From the NCBI GenBank assembly GCA_035325705.1, contig DAOKZI010000003.1:207650-271649 (forward strand): a DNA stretch of 64,000 nt, in the 5' to 3' direction. Positions 61,692 through 64,000 of this stretch are shown here, piece by piece. The notes beneath the pieces are model-generated. The model was not told the origin of the DNA. It made no database searches and worked only from the letters and a program-made list of their open reading frames with translations. Made by a program: the position numbers and the translations under genes. Each line of letters starts with the position of its first letter. Positions within the stretch are counted from its first letter, which is position 1. Origin of the DNA: Ga0077536 sp035325705 (GTDB lineage Bacteria; Pseudomonadota; Gammaproteobacteria; Ga0077536).

Positions 61692-62493
61692 AGTCAAAGA
61701 ACACGAATCGAGTTCTCCGGAAGAACCAGAAACCCAATGTGCCACTTATTAATGACATCGAAACAATAGCAATGCCGGTTGATATGTCGGGCAGCGTTCC
61801 GTAACAGATAGCCGCTTGAAAAGTTGTCACGAAGTATGCCAACGGATTCACGTACAGGATCAGCTTGAGGCCATCTGGCACCATACTCGGTGTATATGCG
61901 ACCGGGCTCAACATAAAAAGACTCATGAGTACCAGAGATAGACCCTGCTGGACGTCGCGCAACAGCAAATTCACCAATGAAAGAATCCACCCAAGGCCAA
62001 TGGTGAATATGACAAGGAGTACCCAGGCCACGAGCACGGCAATCGGCGTCATCCAGCTCGCGCGCCCTTGGAGAACGGCCATGACAAGCGTGATGCATAA
62101 TCCGACGAAACAAGGCACTTGTGCCGCCACTACGGCTCTCACCGGAATCAACTCAGCAGGGAAAACCGTATTGAGAAGGAGGCCTCGATTTGCGAGCAAC
62201 GTGCCTGTGGCCGCCATCAGAGCTTCGTTGAAAGACAGCAGCGGAACCAGCCCCGAAAAAACCAAGACAACATATGAAAGCTCAGTGAGCCCATCCGGAC
62301 GTATCCGAAACACAAATGCATACAGTGTCGCGTAGATGCTCAGAAGAAGCGCGGGATAAAGTATCGCCCAGCCAAATCCTAACGCGGAGCCTGCATATCG
62401 CTGCCTTAGGTCTGTTTTCACCGAATCGATCAGCAGACGGCGACAGCGCATCATGCCTGCTAGGTCTTGAATGAGAGATTGTCGAACGCGCAT
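61684..62493 (-). CDS. wzm: O-antigen ABC exporter permease
   Basis: ABC-2-type permease of the O-chain exporter. The 269-residue protein has an amphipathic N-terminus (LLIDSVKTDLRQRYAGSALG) typical of Wzm, then six membrane helices (LYPALLLSIYATLYAFVF; YVVLVFSGLVPLLSFNEALM; VPCFVGLCITLVMAVLQG; VLVAWVLLVIFTIGLGWILS; LVLMSLFMLSPVAYTPS; VSMSLISGTLGFWFF). PVAYTPSMVPDGLKLILYVN with LAYFVTTFQ is the usual family block. It is 4 bp downstream of the epimerase gene and overlaps wzt, the standard paired order. Its presence shows that the polymer is exported by the ABC route. Confidence 0.93.
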   Translation of the reverse strand: MRVRQSLIQDLAGMMRCRRLLIDSVKTDLRQRYAGSALGFGWAILYPALLLSIYATLYAFVFRIRPDGLTELSYVVLVFSGLVPLLSFNEALMAATGTLLANRGLLLNTVFPAELIPVRAVVAAQVPCFVGLCITLVMAVLQGRASWMTPIAVLVAWVLLVIFTIGLGWILSLVNLLLRDVQQGLSLVLMSLFMLSPVAYTPSMVPDGLKLILYVNPLAYFVTTFQAAICYGTLPDISTGIAIVSMSLISGTLGFWFFRRTRFVFFDYA

Positions 62494-62497
62494 GGTG

Positions 62498-63478
62498 TTA
62501 ATGCCCGGCGGAATCAGGCATTTCCCGCTGTGATGAGCCTTGCACGATGTGATTCCACAAATCTTCCAAGCCGTGCCTCAGATCGATGGTTGATTTGAAA
62601 CCGAGATCTGCCGCAGCGCGCTTGGTTGCCGCGACTCGAAGCGTGATCGGAGATTCGGGTGCAGAAACCCGGGAGACAGACGCACCGGTGAGATGTCGAA
62701 TCGCACTCGCCAAATCGGATACGGACGTCGCAATACCAGTACCCACGTTAAAGAAGCCGGCCATATCACTTTTCATGGCCAACACGTTCGCTCGCGCACA
62801 ATCGCGCACATCGACGAAATCGTACGATTGCTTCCCGCTTCCAAACACCTGAATCGGACGCCCACCGGTGGCCGCATGCATCATTCGCGCGATGACCCCC
62901 GAATACTGGCTCGAACCGTCTTGCCGGGGCCCATACACATTCATGTAGCGAAGACCGACGCATGCAAGCTCTCTTCTATTACACATGGCCTTGATCATCG
63001 CTTCGGAGGCAATCTTCGTGGCGCCGTAGAACGTTATGTTGTTGAAAGGGTGTTCTTCGGTCATTGGGGTTTCGGTGGCATCGCCGTACACGGATGCAGA
63101 GGATGCAAACACCAACCGTGAGACTCCCATATCGATACACGCTTCTAGGACATTGAATGTTCCGCGAACATTTACCTCGAAAGCAGTCTGTGTGTACTTT
63201 TCACAATGCAGCAACCAAGCGGCAGCAAGGTGGAAGACTCCGTCCACCTTGCGGAGCGCTTCCCTGAAAGTGTCTCCATGCAGAATTTCGCCGCCATCTT
63301 CGAACACTCGACATCTGCCATCTGAAAGAGCGCCTTTCAGGTTTTCGATATGTCCACTGGAAAAGTTGTCGTAAATCACTACCTCCGCCACGTCCTCTCG
63401 TAGCAGCGCATCCACCGTATGCGAGCCGATGAATCCAGCGCCGCCAGTTACCAAAATCCGTTTGCCACGTAGATCCAT
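62498..63478 (-). CDS. NAD-dependent sugar epimerase
   Basis: A 326-residue extended SDR enzyme: ILVTGGAGFIGSHTVDALL, IYDNFSSGHIENLKGAL, HLAAAWLLHCEKYTQTAFEV, SSASVYGDATETPMTEEHPF and FYGATKIASEAMIKAM (YxxxK), then GLRYMNVYGPRQDG. It resembles UDP-glucose/UDP-GlcNAc 4-epimerases (Gne/GalE-like) common in O-antigen loci. The gene lies 7 bp after the aminotransferase and 4 bp before wzm, so nucleotide-sugar synthesis and export genes are in one unit. Base composition is A+T-richer than the genome average. Confidence 0.88.
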   Translation of the reverse strand: MDLRGKRILVTGGAGFIGSHTVDALLREDVAEVVIYDNFSSGHIENLKGALSDGRCRVFEDGGEILHGDTFREALRKVDGVFHLAAAWLLHCEKYTQTAFEVNVRGTFNVLEACIDMGVSRLVFASSASVYGDATETPMTEEHPFNNITFYGATKIASEAMIKAMCNRRELACVGLRYMNVYGPRQDGSSQYSGVIARMMHAATGGRPIQVFGSGKQSYDFVDVRDCARANVLAMKSDMAGFFNVGTGIATSVSDLASAIRHLTGASVSRVSAPESPITLRVAATKRAAADLGFKSTIDLRHGLEDLWNHIVQGSSQREMPDSAGH

Positions 63479-63485
63479 TTGAAGG

Positions 63486-64000
63486 CTAAGTGACTAGAGT
63501 TGTCTTCAGTAGGTGGACGATAAACATTTGCTGCTCTTGGCTCAGAAACGGATGCATCGGCAGGCTCATTACGCACTTGGCGGCTGCCTCCGACACCGGG
63601 AAACTGCCCTCGCCGAGCCCGAGGCCGGCGAAGGCCGGCTGCAAGTGTAGAGGCACCGGATAATGCACCGCGGTCGGGATGCCGGCCTGTTGCAGCGATG
63701 CCTGAACGGCATCCCGCTTGTCAACCTGCACCGTGTATTGCGCGTACACCGAGCTGTTATATGCCTCGATGTAGGGCGCACGCGTTCCCGGGCAAACGTC
63801 ATTGACAAGCTTCGTATACCGCGCCCCGATCTTCCCCCGCGCCTTCACCTCCTCCGGGAAACTCGACATCTTCGCCAGCAGCACGGCACACTGAATCGTG
63901 TCCATCCGGCCGTTCACCCCGATCACCGGGTGGTGGTAACGGCGATCCTGTCCGTGCACGCGGATCTCGCGCATCAGTTTCGCGAGACCGTCGTCGTCGG
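63486..64000 (-). CDS. DegT/DnrJ/EryC1-type sugar aminotransferase, C-terminal part (WbpE-like)
   Basis: PLP-dependent nucleotide-sugar aminotransferase. Only the last 171 codons are in the window; the N-terminal half with the catalytic Lys lies beyond the right edge. The visible part has IRVHGQDRRYHHPVIGVNGR, MDTIQCAVLLAKM, the C-terminal GIPTAVHYPVPLHLQPAF and SLPMHPFLSQEQQ. The RVHGQDRRYHH segment is typical of WbpE-type enzymes that aminate the 3-keto sugar in UDP-2,3-diacetamido-uronic-acid synthesis, which would fit the amidotransferases and 2-epimerase downstream. Identity as WbpE is an inference. Confidence 0.88.
   Translation of the reverse strand, partial: DDDGLAKLMREIRVHGQDRRYHHPVIGVNGRMDTIQCAVLLAKMSSFPEEVKARGKIGARYTKLVNDVCPGTRAPYIEAYNSSVYAQYTVQVDKRDAVQASLQQAGIPTAVHYPVPLHLQPAFAGLGLGEGSFPVSEAAAKCVMSLPMHPFLSQEQQMFIVHLLKTTLVT

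Overview
The window is a GC-rich (by eye about two thirds G+C) proteobacterial chromosome segment, on a scaffold with one run of Ns. The gene set fits a gammaproteobacterium, perhaps near Xanthomonadales, Nevskiales, Steroidobacterales or pseudomonads. Supporting signs are the thrS-infC-rpmI-rplT-pheS-pheT order, a class II ribonucleotide reductase split into NrdJa and NrdJb as in Pseudomonas, an Anr/FNR-type box before hemN, and a wbpV-wbpL-wbpM-like O-antigen module. The family or species cannot be fixed from this sequence alone.

Layout. 1-8.9 kb is housekeeping on the minus strand: pheT (cut by the edge), pheS, rplT, rpmI, infC (apparently starting at AUC), thrS, tRNA-Val(GAC) and uvrB, then tRNA-Asn(GTT) on the plus strand. 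8.9-13.4 kb is accessory: a gene-poor stretch after tRNA-Asn, a vapBC-type toxin-antitoxin pair with a palindromic operator candidate, and a debranching-enzyme-like protein paired with a GT4 glycosyltransferase. 13.8-18.1 kb is the anaerobic set hemN-nrdJa-nrdJb behind an Anr-type box. 18.1-28.1 kb is mainly membrane functions: an MscK-like channel, a queuosine-precursor transporter, a metallo-hydrolase/flippase-like/glycosyltransferase trio, amtB with a sigma-54 promoter and a clear terminator, and a small MscS channel. 28.1-34.8 kb holds dense intergenic repeats, yafJ and an Att-like ABC export operon. 34.8-38.0 kb holds ppnN, a small coiled-coil gene and galU.

From 38.0 kb to the right edge all genes lie on the minus strand and form a large O-antigen/cell-surface polysaccharide locus. 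Reading upstream to downstream it starts with a DegT-family aminotransferase (cut by the right edge), an epimerase, the Wzm/Wzt ABC exporter and a methyltransferase. It continues with glycosyltransferases of an unusual paralogous family, three sugar epimerases, two asparagine-synthase-like amidotransferases, a secreted transglutaminase-like protein, a UDP-sugar 2-epimerase and GT4 transferases, and ends with the wbpV/wbpL/wbpM-like module. Many genes overlap by 1-10 bases, so translational coupling is likely. The part from about 54.4 to 63.5 kb is visibly richer in A+T than the flanks, suggesting horizontal acquisition.

The intergenic spaces carry three repeat types: a REP-like palindrome family based on GTAGCCCGGATGAGC, two copies of a 144-bp element with 29-bp terminal inverted repeats, and a 264-bp inverted-repeat structure. 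The N run at 43167-43266 is flanked by a 41-bp direct duplication, so it probably joins two contigs that overlap.
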